Source: JAEUOS01 sp046160545 (lineage in GTDB: Bacteria > Pseudomonadota > Gammaproteobacteria > Burkholderiales > JAEUOS01). Taken from it: a stretch of DNA of 64,000 bases. The stretch covers positions 53,835 through 117,834 of the forward strand of contig JBJXGS010000193.1 in assembly GCA_046160545.1 (NCBI GenBank), given 5' to 3'. Shown here one piece after another: positions 25,750 to 34,180 of this stretch. The notes beneath the pieces are model-generated. The model did not search any database. It had not been told where the DNA came from and saw only the letters and a list, made by a program, of their open reading frames with translations. Each line of letters begins with the position of its first letter. The first letter of the stretch is position 1. The position numbers and the translations under genes are program-made.

Positions 25750-27357
25750 CTACATGCGAAAGACGCCAAAGGTGGTCTTCTCGATCGGCGCGTTGAGCGC
25801 GGCCGAGAGCGCCAGCGCAATCACGCGCCGCGTATCGGCCGGATCGATCACGCCGTCGTCCCACAGGCGCGCACTCGCGTAGTAGGGATGGCCCTGGTGC
25901 TCGTACTGGTCGAGGATGGGTTGCCTGAAGGCGGCCTCTTCGGCCGCGCTCCATGATCCGCCGCGCGCCTCGATGCCGTCGCGCTTGACGGTGGCCAGGA
26001 CCGACGCGGCCTGCTGGCCGCCCATGATGGAAATGCGCGCGTTGGGCCACATCCACAAAAAGCGCGGCGAATAGGCGCGCCCGCACATGCCGTAGTTGCC
26101 GGCGCCGAAACTGCCGCCGATGATGACGGTGAACTTGGGCACCTTGGCGGTCGCCACCGCGGTGACGAGCTTGGCGCCGTCGCGCGCGATGCCGCCGGAC
26201 TCGTACTTCTTGCCGACCATGAAGCCGGTGATGTTCTGCAGAAACAAGAGGGGGATGCCGCGCTGCGCGCACAGCTCGATGAAATGCGCGCCCTTGAGCG
26301 CCGATTCGGAATACAGGATGCCGTTGTTGGCGACGATGCCGATCGGCATGCCGTGGATGCGCGCGAAGCCGGTGATGAGCGTGGTGCCGTAGCGCGCCTT
26401 GAATTCGTCGAGTTCGGAAGCATCGACGATGCGCGCGATGACTTCGCGCACGTCGTAGGGTTTCTTGACATCGGCCGAGACCACGCCGTAGATCTCCTCG
26501 GGCGCGTAGAGCGGATCGCGCGCAGGCACGATGTCAAGTTCGGGGCGCTTGACGCGGTTCAGGTTGCCGACGATGCGTCGCGCAATCTCTAGCGCGTGCG
26601 CGTCGTTCCTGGCCAGATGATCGGCCACGCCGGAGACGCGCGTATGCACGTCACCGCCGCCGAGTTCCTCTGCACTGACCACTTCGCCGGTCGCGGCCTT
26701 GACCAGCGGCGGCCCGCCCAGAAAGATCGTCCCCTGATTCCTGACGATGATGGTCTCGTCGCTCATCGCCGGCACGTAGGCACCACCCGCGGTGCACGAA
26801 CCCATGACGACAGCTATCTGCGGGATGCCCTTGGCCGACAGGTTGGCCTGGTTGTAGAAAATGCGCCCGAAATGCTCGCGATCGGGAAACACATCTTCCT
26901 GGGTAGGCAGGTTGCCACCGCCGGAGTCGACCAGGTAAAGGCAGGGCAGGCGATTCTCGGAAGCCACCTCCTGCGCGCGCACGTGCTTCTTGACTGTCAT
27001 CGGGAAGTAGGTGCCGCCCTTGACGGTCGCATCGTTGCAGACGATGAGGCACTCGCGCCCCGCGACCCGGCCGATACCGGTGATCACCCCGGCTCCCGGC
27101 GCGGCGTTGTCATACATGTTGTAGGCCGCGAGTTGCGAGAACTCGAGAAAGGGCGTGCCGGGGTCAAGCAGTTGCTCGACACGCTCGCGCGGCAGGAGCT
27201 TGCCGCGACTCAGGTGTTTCCTGCGCGCGTCCTCGGGCCCGCCTTGGGCGATCGCGCCGACCTTGGATCGAAGGTCCTCGACGGCGGCCTTGAGCGAGCC
27301 GGCATTGGTCGCGAATTCGGGACTCTTGGTATTGACAACGGATTCGATGGTGGCCAT
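25750..27357 (-). CDS. liuB: 3-methylcrotonyl-CoA carboxylase, carboxyltransferase beta subunit
   Basis: 535 residues starting MATIESVVNTKSPEF. Conserved carboxyltransferase segments include RGKLLPRERVEQLLDPGTPF, YLVDSGGGNLPTQ, VMGSCTAGGAYVPAMSDE and GSFGAGNYGMCGRAYSP, the last two forming oxyanion holes, in the form typical of MCC beta rather than propionyl-CoA carboxylase. It moves CO2 from carboxybiotin of LiuD to 3-methylcrotonyl-CoA. First gene of the minus-strand liuBCD-ghrA-DUF1289 run; no isovaleryl-CoA dehydrogenase (liuA) precedes it here. Confidence 0.92.
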   Translation of the reverse strand: MATIESVVNTKSPEFATNAGSLKAAVEDLRSKVGAIAQGGPEDARRKHLSRGKLLPRERVEQLLDPGTPFLEFSQLAAYNMYDNAAPGAGVITGIGRVAGRECLIVCNDATVKGGTYFPMTVKKHVRAQEVASENRLPCLYLVDSGGGNLPTQEDVFPDREHFGRIFYNQANLSAKGIPQIAVVMGSCTAGGAYVPAMSDETIIVRNQGTIFLGGPPLVKAATGEVVSAEELGGGDVHTRVSGVADHLARNDAHALEIARRIVGNLNRVKRPELDIVPARDPLYAPEEIYGVVSADVKKPYDVREVIARIVDASELDEFKARYGTTLITGFARIHGMPIGIVANNGILYSESALKGAHFIELCAQRGIPLLFLQNITGFMVGKKYESGGIARDGAKLVTAVATAKVPKFTVIIGGSFGAGNYGMCGRAYSPRFLWMWPNARISIMGGQQAASVLATVKRDGIEARGGSWSAAEEAAFRQPILDQYEHQGHPYYASARLWDDGVIDPADTRRVIALALSAALNAPIEKTTFGVFRM

Positions 27358-27441
27358 GCGAGGAGAATATTGAACGCTATAACAACGATTGAAAGTGCGC
27401 GAAAGGCGTCGTGATGATTGACGCCGCAATCTTCGGCGCAG

Positions 27442-27639
27442 TCAGCCGGCGACTTCAACCTCGCGCATTTCGTGTCCGGCCAGCTCAGCGCCAACCACCG
27501 CAAGGCATTCTCCGATGGCGTCCTTGATGTTGTCCAGCGCCTCGGCTTCGGTCGCGCCTTGCGACCAGCAACCCGGCAAGCCCGGCACCGAGACTGCGAA
27601 ACCCTGGTCGGAACGTTGCAGCGCGATGCGGTAGCGCAT
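27442..27639 (-). CDS. Solitary HicB-like antitoxin-family protein
   Basis: 65 residues: MRYRIALQRSDQGFAVSVPG, then PGCWSQGATEAEALDNIKDAI and a short C-terminus, matching the RNase H-like partial fold of HicB proteins (pattern Y...VPxLPGC.SxGxT.xEAl.Ni..Ai). It lacks a C-terminal DNA-binding domain. HicB normally neutralises the mRNA interferase HicA, but I find no HicA on either side: upstream lies a gene stub, downstream the liu operon. Probably an orphan or a relic of a toxin-antitoxin pair. Confidence 0.7.
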   Translation of the reverse strand: MRYRIALQRSDQGFAVSVPGLPGCWSQGATEAEALDNIKDAIGECLAVVGAELAGHEMREVEVAG

Positions 27640-27667
27640 GGAAGCCCCCCTGTACTGAAGGTGGATT

Positions 27668-27799
27668 TTACAGGCTTGATACCGAGCGGCATCCGGTGGC
27701 CACGTCCATGACCGCTACACTGCCGGGGCTGCTGGCGATGAACAGCGGCGAGCCGATTACGGGCAGTGCGAATTGGGCGAGCAGTTCTCGTTTGGTCAT
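27668..27799 (-). pseudogene. 5' stub of a nitronate monooxygenase (2-nitropropane dioxygenase) gene
   Basis: The minus-strand ATG at 27799 opens a 43-codon frame whose first 24 residues, MTKRELLAQFALPVIGSPLF then IASS, match the N-terminus of nitronate monooxygenases (LPVIGAPMFIVSGPELV in typical members). After SPGS the similarity ends and the frame runs into a TAA at 27668. A full enzyme has about 320 residues, so this is a truncated remnant. The rest of the 27640-27911 gap holds nothing else that I can recognise. Confidence 0.5.
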
Positions 27800-27911
27800 G
27801 GAGGTTTCAGGAGGGTGAATCGGAGCCGCGGAGACTGCGATGCACTCGGCCGCCGAGCGCGCGATCGGTCGCTCGGGCCGCTTGAATGGACGCGATCGAT
27901 TGTACCGAGCG

Positions 27912-28775
27912 CTACTCGGGCAAGCGCGCCCCCGCGGCTCGCGCCTGGGCGACGAGCGCGTTCTCGTATCCCGGGTCGAGCGACTTCAGCGGGTGGCTCG
28001 CCGTGAGCTGCCCGATGAAGGGCGGATGCACCGAATAGCCCAGCAGCTCCTTGAGGCGATGCGGCATCGCGCGCGCGACTTCCGGCGGCGTAGCGAGGAT
28101 GAAGTTTTCCTGCTGGCGCGCCCATGGCTGGCAGTACTGGTTGGAAAACGCGCGCCGCGCCGCGCTACCGACGTTGCACCCGCCGCGATGCACCAGCGTT
28201 CCGGAGAAGACGATGCAGGCGCCGGCGGGCATGGTCGCCGGGCGCGCCAGCGGCGCCAGGCGTTGCTCAACGGAAGGCGTTGCTCCGGCGACGAACGGGT
28301 TGTTGCCTTCCAGCGCCTCCTCGCCCCAGGTGTGGCTGCCCGGGATGATGTCGGTCGCGCCGTTGACCGGCGTGAAATCGTCGACCGCCACGATGGTCGA
28401 GAGCGAGATCATCGGCCGCGGCCGCGGCAGGTGATAGAAGGAGTCGTCGTGGTGAAAGGCCTGCGGCGCCTCGCCGGGGGCAATGGTGATCGCCTGCGAG
28501 GCCGTCAGCAAATAGTTGGGCATGAGGAAGCGCTCGCACAGCGCGAGCACGCGGGGGTCGAGCACGATGTCCCACATCACCTTCGCGCGCGCGACCAGGG
28601 TGTAGACGCGCTCGGTCTGGAAGCCCTCGAAGCTGTTGCGCCCCGAATGGCTGCCAAGGTAGAGACCGAATACGCGCCGAACTTCGGCCAACACCGAGGG
28701 CGACAGAAAGTCGTCGATGACGGTGAAGCCGTCGCGCTCGATGGCGGTGGCATGGTGGTCGAGATCAAAGATCAT
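27912..28775 (-). CDS. Phytanoyl-CoA dioxygenase (PhyH) family oxygenase
   Basis: 287 residues of a non-haem Fe(II)/2-oxoglutarate oxygenase: N-terminal AIERDGFTVIDDFLSPSVL, iron ligands in FHHDDSFYHL (His-x-Asp) and the distal His in GTLVHRGGCNVGS followed by the 2-oxoglutarate Arg in ARRAFSNQYCQP. The family hydroxylates or halogenates lipids and small acids; substrate not predictable here. It stands alone on the minus strand and is divergent from the toxin-antitoxin pair. Confidence 0.85.
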   Translation of the reverse strand: MIFDLDHHATAIERDGFTVIDDFLSPSVLAEVRRVFGLYLGSHSGRNSFEGFQTERVYTLVARAKVMWDIVLDPRVLALCERFLMPNYLLTASQAITIAPGEAPQAFHHDDSFYHLPRPRPMISLSTIVAVDDFTPVNGATDIIPGSHTWGEEALEGNNPFVAGATPSVEQRLAPLARPATMPAGACIVFSGTLVHRGGCNVGSAARRAFSNQYCQPWARQQENFILATPPEVARAMPHRLKELLGYSVHPPFIGQLTASHPLKSLDPGYENALVAQARAAGARLPE

Positions 28776-28814
28776 GGCATCTTCAAGAGAGAACAGCGAG
28801 CATCGATTCAGTTA

Positions 28815-28828
28815 AACTAAGTCTAGTT
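28815..28828. promoter_or_regulatory. Inverted repeat AACTA-N4-TAGTT before the antitoxin gene
   Basis: AACTA (28815-28819) and TAGTT (28824-28828) form a perfect 5-bp inverted repeat 18 bases before the antitoxin start, overlapping AT-rich promoter-like sequence. Antitoxins of this class repress their own operon, so it is a candidate operator. Confidence 0.4.
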
Positions 28829-28846
28829 CACCTATCGGGAGCCGTG

Positions 28847-29101
28847 ATGGACACCATCGTCAACATTCACGAAGCCAAGACCCATCTGTCGAGGTTGCTG
28901 GAAGAGGTCGCGGACGGCAAGCAGATCATTATCGCGAAGGCGGGCAAGCCTGTTGCTCGGATTGCGCCGCTTGAGCCCCCGGTCAAGCCCAAGAAGTTCG
29001 GTGCACTCAAGGGCCGCTTCGCTGTCCCGGAACCGGAAGAGTTCAACCGGCCGTTGCCGGACGATGTCCTTGCGACATTCGGCATCGAAGCCGCCAAGTG
29101 A
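28847..29101 (+). CDS. Phd/YefM-family antitoxin
   Basis: 84 residues from the ATG at 28847 (tcgggag six bases before it; a GTG lies one codon upstream). N-terminal Phd/YefM fold with MDTIVNIHEAKTHLSRLLEE and the KAGKPVARIAPL strand; the C-terminal half (residues 45-84) is the flexible toxin-binding part ending in a short helix. Its stop overlaps the GTG of the PIN toxin. Together they form a type II toxin-antitoxin module. Confidence 0.9.
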   Translation: MDTIVNIHEAKTHLSRLLEEVADGKQIIIAKAGKPVARIAPLEPPVKPKKFGALKGRFAVPEPEEFNRPLPDDVLATFGIEAAK

Positions 29102-29481
29102 ATCGCGGGCTCCTCCTCGACACGCACGTCCTGATCTGGGCCTTGAGCCTGCCAGGACGCATCCCCCAGGACGTGCGCCGCGACATATCGCGCAGCGAGG
29201 TCTATGTCAGCGCCGCGTCGATCTGGGAGATTGCAATCAAGTTCGTGGCTGGCAAGATCGAACAGGACCCTGCCATTGTCCTAAGGGAAGTCGAGATCGC
29301 CGGCTTCGATCTGCTCCCCGTGTCCGGCGTGCATGCGGCCCGCACCGCCGACCTCAACAATCTCGGCACCAAAGACCCCTTCGACCGCGTTTTGCTCGCC
29401 CAGGCCCTGCACGAGTCGATGACGCTCATCACCAACGACGCAGCGCTGCATCGTTACGCACCGACCGTGCGGGTAATCTGA
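29098..29481 (+). CDS. vapC: PIN-domain toxin, VapC-type ribonuclease
   Basis: 127 residues from a GTG overlapping the antitoxin stop. PIN-domain acidic residues are visible in LLLDTHVLIW (D8), the SIWEIAIK glutamate, and KDPFDRVLLAQA with the two aspartates, followed by LITNDAAL (last Asp). Such toxins cut tRNA or rRNA in a Mg-dependent way when the antitoxin is lost. Genes of this kind stabilise chromosomal or mobile segments. Confidence 0.92.
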   Translation: MNRGLLLDTHVLIWALSLPGRIPQDVRRDISRSEVYVSAASIWEIAIKFVAGKIEQDPAIVLREVEIAGFDLLPVSGVHAARTADLNNLGTKDPFDRVLLAQALHESMTLITNDAALHRYAPTVRVI

Positions 29482-29498
29482 ACCCTGGGCAAGCCTCG

Positions 29499-30374
29499 TC
29501 ACGATCGCACGCGCAGACCGCTTCCCAATACCGCCCCGCCGACAATCGCCAACATTGCGACGATGGACAGCCAGCCGAGCTGTCCCTGTCCCGACAGCGC
29601 CAGCCAGGCCGTCGACAGGAGCGGCGTCAGGTAAGAGAGCGTGCCGATCATGCGCGGATCGCCGCGTTTCATTGCTGCGTCCCAGGTGAAAAACGCAAGC
29701 CCCAGGGGAAACACGCCCAGCGCTGCAATCCAGGCCCAGTCGGCCGCGGTGAGACTCACCGGCGCCTCCCAGGCCGCATGGCAGGCGAGCGAAAGCAGGC
29801 CCGAGACGGCGCAGAACGCGCCGACGGTCCCGGTCGGGAAGTCGCCCAGGCGTCGCGTGAAAAGCGAGTAGGTCGACCAGATGAGTGCCGCGGCAAGCGC
29901 GCAGGCGTAGCCGGGCAGGTGCTCGGTGCGGATCGCGATGCTGCCGCCGGTGGCGAGCAGCGCTGCGCCGACGAAACCGAGGAGGCCGGCAGCGACGTGG
30001 CGCACGGTGAGCTTGACGCCCGGGACGATTAGCGGCGCCAGCACGACGATGAGCAAGGGCCAGAGGTAGTTGACGAGGTTGGCCTCGATCGGCGGCGCCA
30101 GGCGCAGCGCCGTGAAAAGGAAGAAGTGAAAACCGAAGAGCCCGTAGACCCCGAGTGCCATCAGCTTCGGCGTGGCCGCTCGCCAGTCGGCGATGCGGGC
30201 GAGGCCCACGACCGCGCCGATCAGGAGAGCAAGCCCGACCAGCAGGAAGGGCGGCACGTGCCGGAGCGTGAGACTCAGCCAGGCGACGGTCGACCACATG
30301 AGGATCGACGCCAGGGCAAGGATGGCGGGCGGCAGGTTCAATCCGGACTCGAGGTGCGACGATGGCTTGGGCAA
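29499..30374 (-). CDS. EamA/DMT family transporter (YddG-like exporter)
   Basis: 291 residues with ten hydrophobic helices and duplicated EamA domains. The pairing of ANLVNYLWPLLIVVLAPLI in the first half with IGTLSYLTPLLSTAWLAL in the second is typical of YddG-like exporters of aromatic or other amino acids. The start is a TTG at 30374, the only initiation codon before the first helix. Substrate cannot be fixed from sequence. Stands between the toxin pair and the liv cluster on the minus strand. Confidence 0.85.
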   Translation of the reverse strand: MPKPSSHLESGLNLPPAILALASILMWSTVAWLSLTLRHVPPFLLVGLALLIGAVVGLARIADWRAATPKLMALGVYGLFGFHFFLFTALRLAPPIEANLVNYLWPLLIVVLAPLIVPGVKLTVRHVAAGLLGFVGAALLATGGSIAIRTEHLPGYACALAAALIWSTYSLFTRRLGDFPTGTVGAFCAVSGLLSLACHAAWEAPVSLTAADWAWIAALGVFPLGLAFFTWDAAMKRGDPRMIGTLSYLTPLLSTAWLALSGQGQLGWLSIVAMLAIVGGAVLGSGLRVRS

Positions 30375-30420
30375 CCCGGGTGACCCCGAACGACCGCAGG
30401 CGTCACGGCGTCACCGGCGT

Positions 30421-31194
30421 CTAGCGCCAGGTCTTTTTCTTTTTCCAGCGTCGTCCGCCGCGCGCGCCTTGTTCCTTCATGCCCAGGTAGAACTCGCGGA
30501 TGTCCTCTTTTTGCATGAGGTTGGCGCAGGTGTCTTCCATGACGATGCGCCCGACTTCGAGCACATAGCCGAAGCTCGCCGTCTTGAGCGCCATCTGCGC
30601 GTTCTGTTCGACCAGCAGTATGGTGGTGCCGCGCTCGCCGTTGATGCGCCGCACGATTTCGAAGATCTCCTGGGTCAGCTTGGGCGAAAGCCCCAAGGAG
30701 GGTTCGTCCAGGAGCATCAGCTCAGGGGAAGCGAGCAGCGAACGCGCGATCGCCAGCATCTGTTGCTGGCCGCCGGAAAGCAGTCCGGCGTCCTGCCTGG
30801 CGCGCTCCTTGAGGATGGGGAAGTAACCGTACACCGCCTCCATGTCGCGTGCGACACCGTCGCGGTCGCGGCGTGTGTAAGCCCCCATCTTGAGATTGTC
30901 TTCGACCGAGAGCAACGGAAACACCTCGCGTCCCTCGGGCACGTGCGAGATGCCGCGCCGCACGATCCAGTCCGGCGCCCTGCCCTGGATCTCCTCACCG
31001 TCGAAGCGAATCTGCCCCTTGTTGGGGTCGATGATGCCGGAGATGGTCTTGAGGATCGTGCTCTTGCCGGCGCCGTTGCCGCCCAGCACGGTGGCGATCG
31101 AGCCCTTGGCGACCGTGAGACTCACGCCGCGCAGGGCCTGCACCGGCCCGTAGGCCGACTCGATGTTCTTGAGTTCGAGGATGGGCTCGCTCAT
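30421..31194 (-). CDS. livF: Branched-chain amino acid-type ABC transporter ATP-binding protein LivF
   Basis: 257 residues from ATG at 31194 (a GTG one codon upstream is possible). Walker A LGGNGAGKST, Q-loop, signature LLSGGQQQMLAIAR and Walker B LMLLDEPSLGLSP are complete. The C-terminus has an unusual basic tail, RGGRRWKKKKTWR. It energises uptake by LivH/LivM together with LivG. It lies seven bases behind livG. Confidence 0.93.
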   Translation of the reverse strand: MSEPILELKNIESAYGPVQALRGVSLTVAKGSIATVLGGNGAGKSTILKTISGIIDPNKGQIRFDGEEIQGRAPDWIVRRGISHVPEGREVFPLLSVEDNLKMGAYTRRDRDGVARDMEAVYGYFPILKERARQDAGLLSGGQQQMLAIARSLLASPELMLLDEPSLGLSPKLTQEIFEIVRRINGERGTTILLVEQNAQMALKTASFGYVLEVGRIVMEDTCANLMQKEDIREFYLGMKEQGARGGRRWKKKKTWR

Positions 31195-31201
31195 CACAGC
31201 C

Positions 31202-31972
31202 TCAGGGTTCGTCCTGCCGGCCGAGGTAGGCCTCGATGACCTTGGGGTCCGACTGCACTTCTTTCGAGGTGCCCAGGGACAGCATCTCGCCCTGGTTCAT
31301 CGCCAGCACACGGTCCGAGACACGCGATACCAGGCTCATGTCGTGCTCGACCATCAGCACGGTGACGCCCAAGTCCTTCTGGATATCCTCGATCCAGAAT
31401 GCCATGTCATCGGTTTCCTCGGGGTTGAGCCCCGACGACGGCTCATCCAGGAGCAGAAGCTTCGGGCCGATCGACAGCGCCCGCCCCAGTTCCACCACCT
31501 TGCGCACGCCGTAGGGCAAACCCGCGACCAGGCTGTCACGCGCGTGCTGCAGGTCAAGGAATTCAACGACCTTTTCCACCGCCTCGCGATGCTCGAGTTC
31601 GGCGCGCCGCACCGCCGGCAGGAAAAACAGCTCCTGCCACAACGAGGTCGAGCGATGCGTATGCCGGCCGATGAGGAGGTTTTGCAGAACCGTCGCGTAC
31701 TCGAAGAGCTCGATGTTCTGGAAAGTGCGCGCGATGCCCAGGTTCGCGACCCGGTCCGGCGAGAGGCCGGTGACCTCACGCCCCTCGAACCAGATCTTGC
31801 CCGCCGTGGGCGGGTAGATCAGGCTGATCAGGTTGAAGATGGTGGTCTTGCCGGCCCCGTTGGGGCCGATGATGGTGAAGACCTCGCCCTTTTCGACCTC
31901 GAAGGAGACATTGGTCACCGCCTTGACACCGCCAAACTGGATCGAGAGGTTTTCCACCTTGAAGAAGCTCAT
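31202..31972 (-). CDS. livG: Branched-chain amino acid-type ABC transporter ATP-binding protein LivG
   Basis: 256 residues with GPNGAGKTT (Walker A), the LivG-specific insertion TFQNIELFEYATVLQNLL, signature LPYGVRKVVELGRAL (a divergent ABC signature usual in LivG) and Walker B LLLLDEPSSGLNP, ending EAYLGRQDEP. Works as a heterodimer with LivF. Part of the minus-strand livH-livM-livG-livF run. Confidence 0.94.
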   Translation of the reverse strand: MSFFKVENLSIQFGGVKAVTNVSFEVEKGEVFTIIGPNGAGKTTIFNLISLIYPPTAGKIWFEGREVTGLSPDRVANLGIARTFQNIELFEYATVLQNLLIGRHTHRSTSLWQELFFLPAVRRAELEHREAVEKVVEFLDLQHARDSLVAGLPYGVRKVVELGRALSIGPKLLLLDEPSSGLNPEETDDMAFWIEDIQKDLGVTVLMVEHDMSLVSRVSDRVLAMNQGEMLSLGTSKEVQSDPKVIEAYLGRQDEP

Positions 31973-32033
31973 GCGCGGCCCCTTCCATCAGTCCTTGGCC
32001 GACATGGGAAGCCCTGGATTGGCAGGCGCCGCG

Positions 32034-33110
32034 TCACTTGAGGCGCTCCGATTTCATGTAGGACTTCTGGCGCCGGAACATGCCGCGCCGGTAGAAGGGG
32101 AACAGTGAGAAATAGGCCTGGATCTTGCGCCAGCGACCATAAATGCCAAGCGGCTCGAAGATCAAAAAGCCGATCAGGATCAGGCCGAAGATGGTCGGCT
32201 GCAGGCCGGTCTGCTGCGCGATCGCCTGGGGCAGGTAATCCTTTATGAAAACGATTGCCTGCGGCAGGACGATGATGAAGGCCGCTCCAAACACCGCGCC
32301 ATGGAACGAACCCAGCCCGCCGATGAAGACCAGCGTGGCCAGCTCGATCGACACCAGCAGGTTGAACTGCTCCGGCGAGATGTATTGCACCTTGTGCGCG
32401 TACAGAGCGCCGGCAACGCCGGTCAGCGCAGCCGACAGCGCAAAGGAAACAGTCTTGTACCAGGCCAGGTTGATGCCCATGCTCTGCGCGGAGATCTCGG
32501 AGTCGCGAATGGCGACGAAGGCGCGCCCGGTCGGGCTGCGCAGCAGGTTGACCATGCCCAGCACCAGGATGATCGTGATCGCGAGCGCGACGTAATAGAG
32601 TCGCGTGTCGTTGTCCATGGCGACCCCGAAGATCTTGATCGGCGGCACCGTGAGACCCTTGTTGCCGGCGGTTACGCTATCCCAGCGCGTGACACCCTCC
32701 TCGACGATGAAACCGAAAGCCATGGTCGCGATCGCGAGGTAGATGCCCTTCAAGCGCAGCGCGGGCAGTCCGATGATGATGCCGGCCACCCCGGCCAAGA
32801 GCGCAGCGGCGGAGATCGAGATCACGAAGGGCACACCCTTGCTGGCCAGGAGGGTCTCGACGTAGGCCCCCACAGCCAGGAAGGCGGCGTGCCCCAGGGA
32901 GATCTGCCCGGTGAAACCGATGAGCAACATCAAACCAAGCCCGGCGATGGCATAGATGAGGATGAAAACCATCTGCCCCTCGAGGTACTCGGGCAGGACG
33001 AGCGGCAAGGCGAAGAGGCCCACGACCAGGAGCGAGTACCAGAAGATCTGCTGGCCATCCTTGAACAGGCTTACGTCCTGCGCGTAGTCGGTCTTGAAGT
33101 AGAAGCGCAT
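32034..33110 (-). CDS. livM: Branched-chain amino acid-type ABC transporter permease LivM
   Basis: 358 residues with eight or more transmembrane helices; GQISLGHAAFLAVGAYVE is the conserved cytoplasmic coupling region and FVAIRDSEISAQSMGIN the EAA-like loop. The C-terminal tail is long, basic and aromatic (RWRKIQAYFSLFPFYRRGMF ...). The ligand may be a branched-chain amino acid, urea, an aromatic acid or another carboxylate, because this family is broad in Burkholderiales and no receptor gene is present here. Confidence 0.93.
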   Translation of the reverse strand: MRFYFKTDYAQDVSLFKDGQQIFWYSLLVVGLFALPLVLPEYLEGQMVFILIYAIAGLGLMLLIGFTGQISLGHAAFLAVGAYVETLLASKGVPFVISISAAALLAGVAGIIIGLPALRLKGIYLAIATMAFGFIVEEGVTRWDSVTAGNKGLTVPPIKIFGVAMDNDTRLYYVALAITIILVLGMVNLLRSPTGRAFVAIRDSEISAQSMGINLAWYKTVSFALSAALTGVAGALYAHKVQYISPEQFNLLVSIELATLVFIGGLGSFHGAVFGAAFIIVLPQAIVFIKDYLPQAIAQQTGLQPTIFGLILIGFLIFEPLGIYGRWRKIQAYFSLFPFYRRGMFRRQKSYMKSERLK

Positions 33111-33119
33111 GGTGTCTCT

Positions 33120-33998
33120 TCAGACCTTCTTGCGCAGTTTTTCGCCGAACAGACCGGATGGCCTGACCATCAGCACGATCAGCACGACGATATACGCGGC
33201 GATGTCCTTGAACCCCTCCGGCAGGTAAAAACCCGCGAAGGACTCAACCAGACCGATGATGAGCCCGCCCACGATCGCGCCGGGGATGCTGCCGAAACCA
33301 CCCACCACCGCTGCCGGGAAGGCCTTCAGGCCGATGAAGCCCATGTTGGAGTGGATGAACGTGATCGGCGCCAAGAGGATGCCGGCAAAGGTGGCCACCG
33401 CGGCCGAGATACCCCAGATCAACGTGTTGATGCGCGATACCGGAATACCCATGTAATAGGCCGCCAGCTGGTTCTGCGACGCCGCCTGCATGGCGATGCC
33501 GATGCGCGTGAAGCGGAAGAACAGGAACAGGATCGCGCATAGCACCGCCGTGTCGACAATGACCATGATCTGGTCCAGCGAGAGCGCCGCGCCCGCCACG
33601 TTGACGACCTGGTCGGCGAAGGGCGTGACGAGCTTGTAGGTGTCGGTGCCCCAGCCCGGGATCATCGTGACCACGCCGCGCATGATGTAGCCGACCCCGA
33701 TGGTGACCATGACCACGGTGAATGCCGGCTGGCCCAGTACGGGGCGCAGGACAATGCGTTCGGCTGCCATGCCGAACAGCGCCATGACGATGAGCGCAAA
33801 AGGAATTCCGGCCCAGTAGGGCCAGCCCATGAGTGCGGTGGCCGTGTAGGCGAAAAAACCGCCCAGCATCATCACGTCGCCCTGGGCGAAGTTGACCGTC
33901 TCGGTCGCCTTGTAGATGAGCACGAAGCCGAGCGCCACCAGCGCGTAGACGCAGCCGATCGCGATGCCGCTCAAGGCGAGTTGCAGGAATTGCGCCAT
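33120..33998 (-). CDS. livH: Branched-chain amino acid-type ABC transporter permease LivH
   Basis: 292 residues, eight hydrophobic segments, with ALGFVLIYKATETVNFAQGD near the N-terminus and VVGGFGSIPGAIVGGLIIGL towards the end, both LivH hallmarks. First gene of the four-gene transporter operon (nine bases before livM). A periplasmic binding protein gene, usually present, is missing from the cluster and must be elsewhere. Confidence 0.94.
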   Translation of the reverse strand: MAQFLQLALSGIAIGCVYALVALGFVLIYKATETVNFAQGDVMMLGGFFAYTATALMGWPYWAGIPFALIVMALFGMAAERIVLRPVLGQPAFTVVMVTIGVGYIMRGVVTMIPGWGTDTYKLVTPFADQVVNVAGAALSLDQIMVIVDTAVLCAILFLFFRFTRIGIAMQAASQNQLAAYYMGIPVSRINTLIWGISAAVATFAGILLAPITFIHSNMGFIGLKAFPAAVVGGFGSIPGAIVGGLIIGLVESFAGFYLPEGFKDIAAYIVVLIVLMVRPSGLFGEKLRKKV

Positions 33999-34180
33999 TT
34001 GTCTCCGTGGGCACCCCCGCCATTAATATTTTGACTGCATCTGGCGGTTGGGCTTTGCCCGAACGAAGGGCATTATGCCCCGAAAATCCCGTGGCGCCCA
34101 GCGCCAGGCCCAAGCGGAAAACAGGGCACGGCGAGCCTTCTGGCAGCCGGCGAAGCGTCTAAGATCGCCGTCTCGCATCG
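33999..34180. promoter_or_regulatory. Divergent intergenic region between livH and the carboxyltransferase gene
   Basis: 182 bases separating divergent genes. It holds an AT-rich patch, ttaatattttgact (34023-34036), unusual in this GC-rich sequence, and a GGGC-TTT-GCCC palindrome at about 34050-34060. Promoters in both directions are expected here, but I could not pair -35 and -10 boxes with confidence. Confidence 0.35.

Noticed and set aside
27640..27799. HicA toxin gene next to the HicB-like gene
   Set aside because: None of the frames shows the HicA pattern (double-stranded RNA-binding fold with G-S-H-H); the sequence instead matches the start of a nitronate monooxygenase.
32301..33542. 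413-codon plus-strand open frame
   Set aside because: Opposite livM and livH; extremely rich in Asp, Glu, Gln, His and Arg without recognisable motifs.
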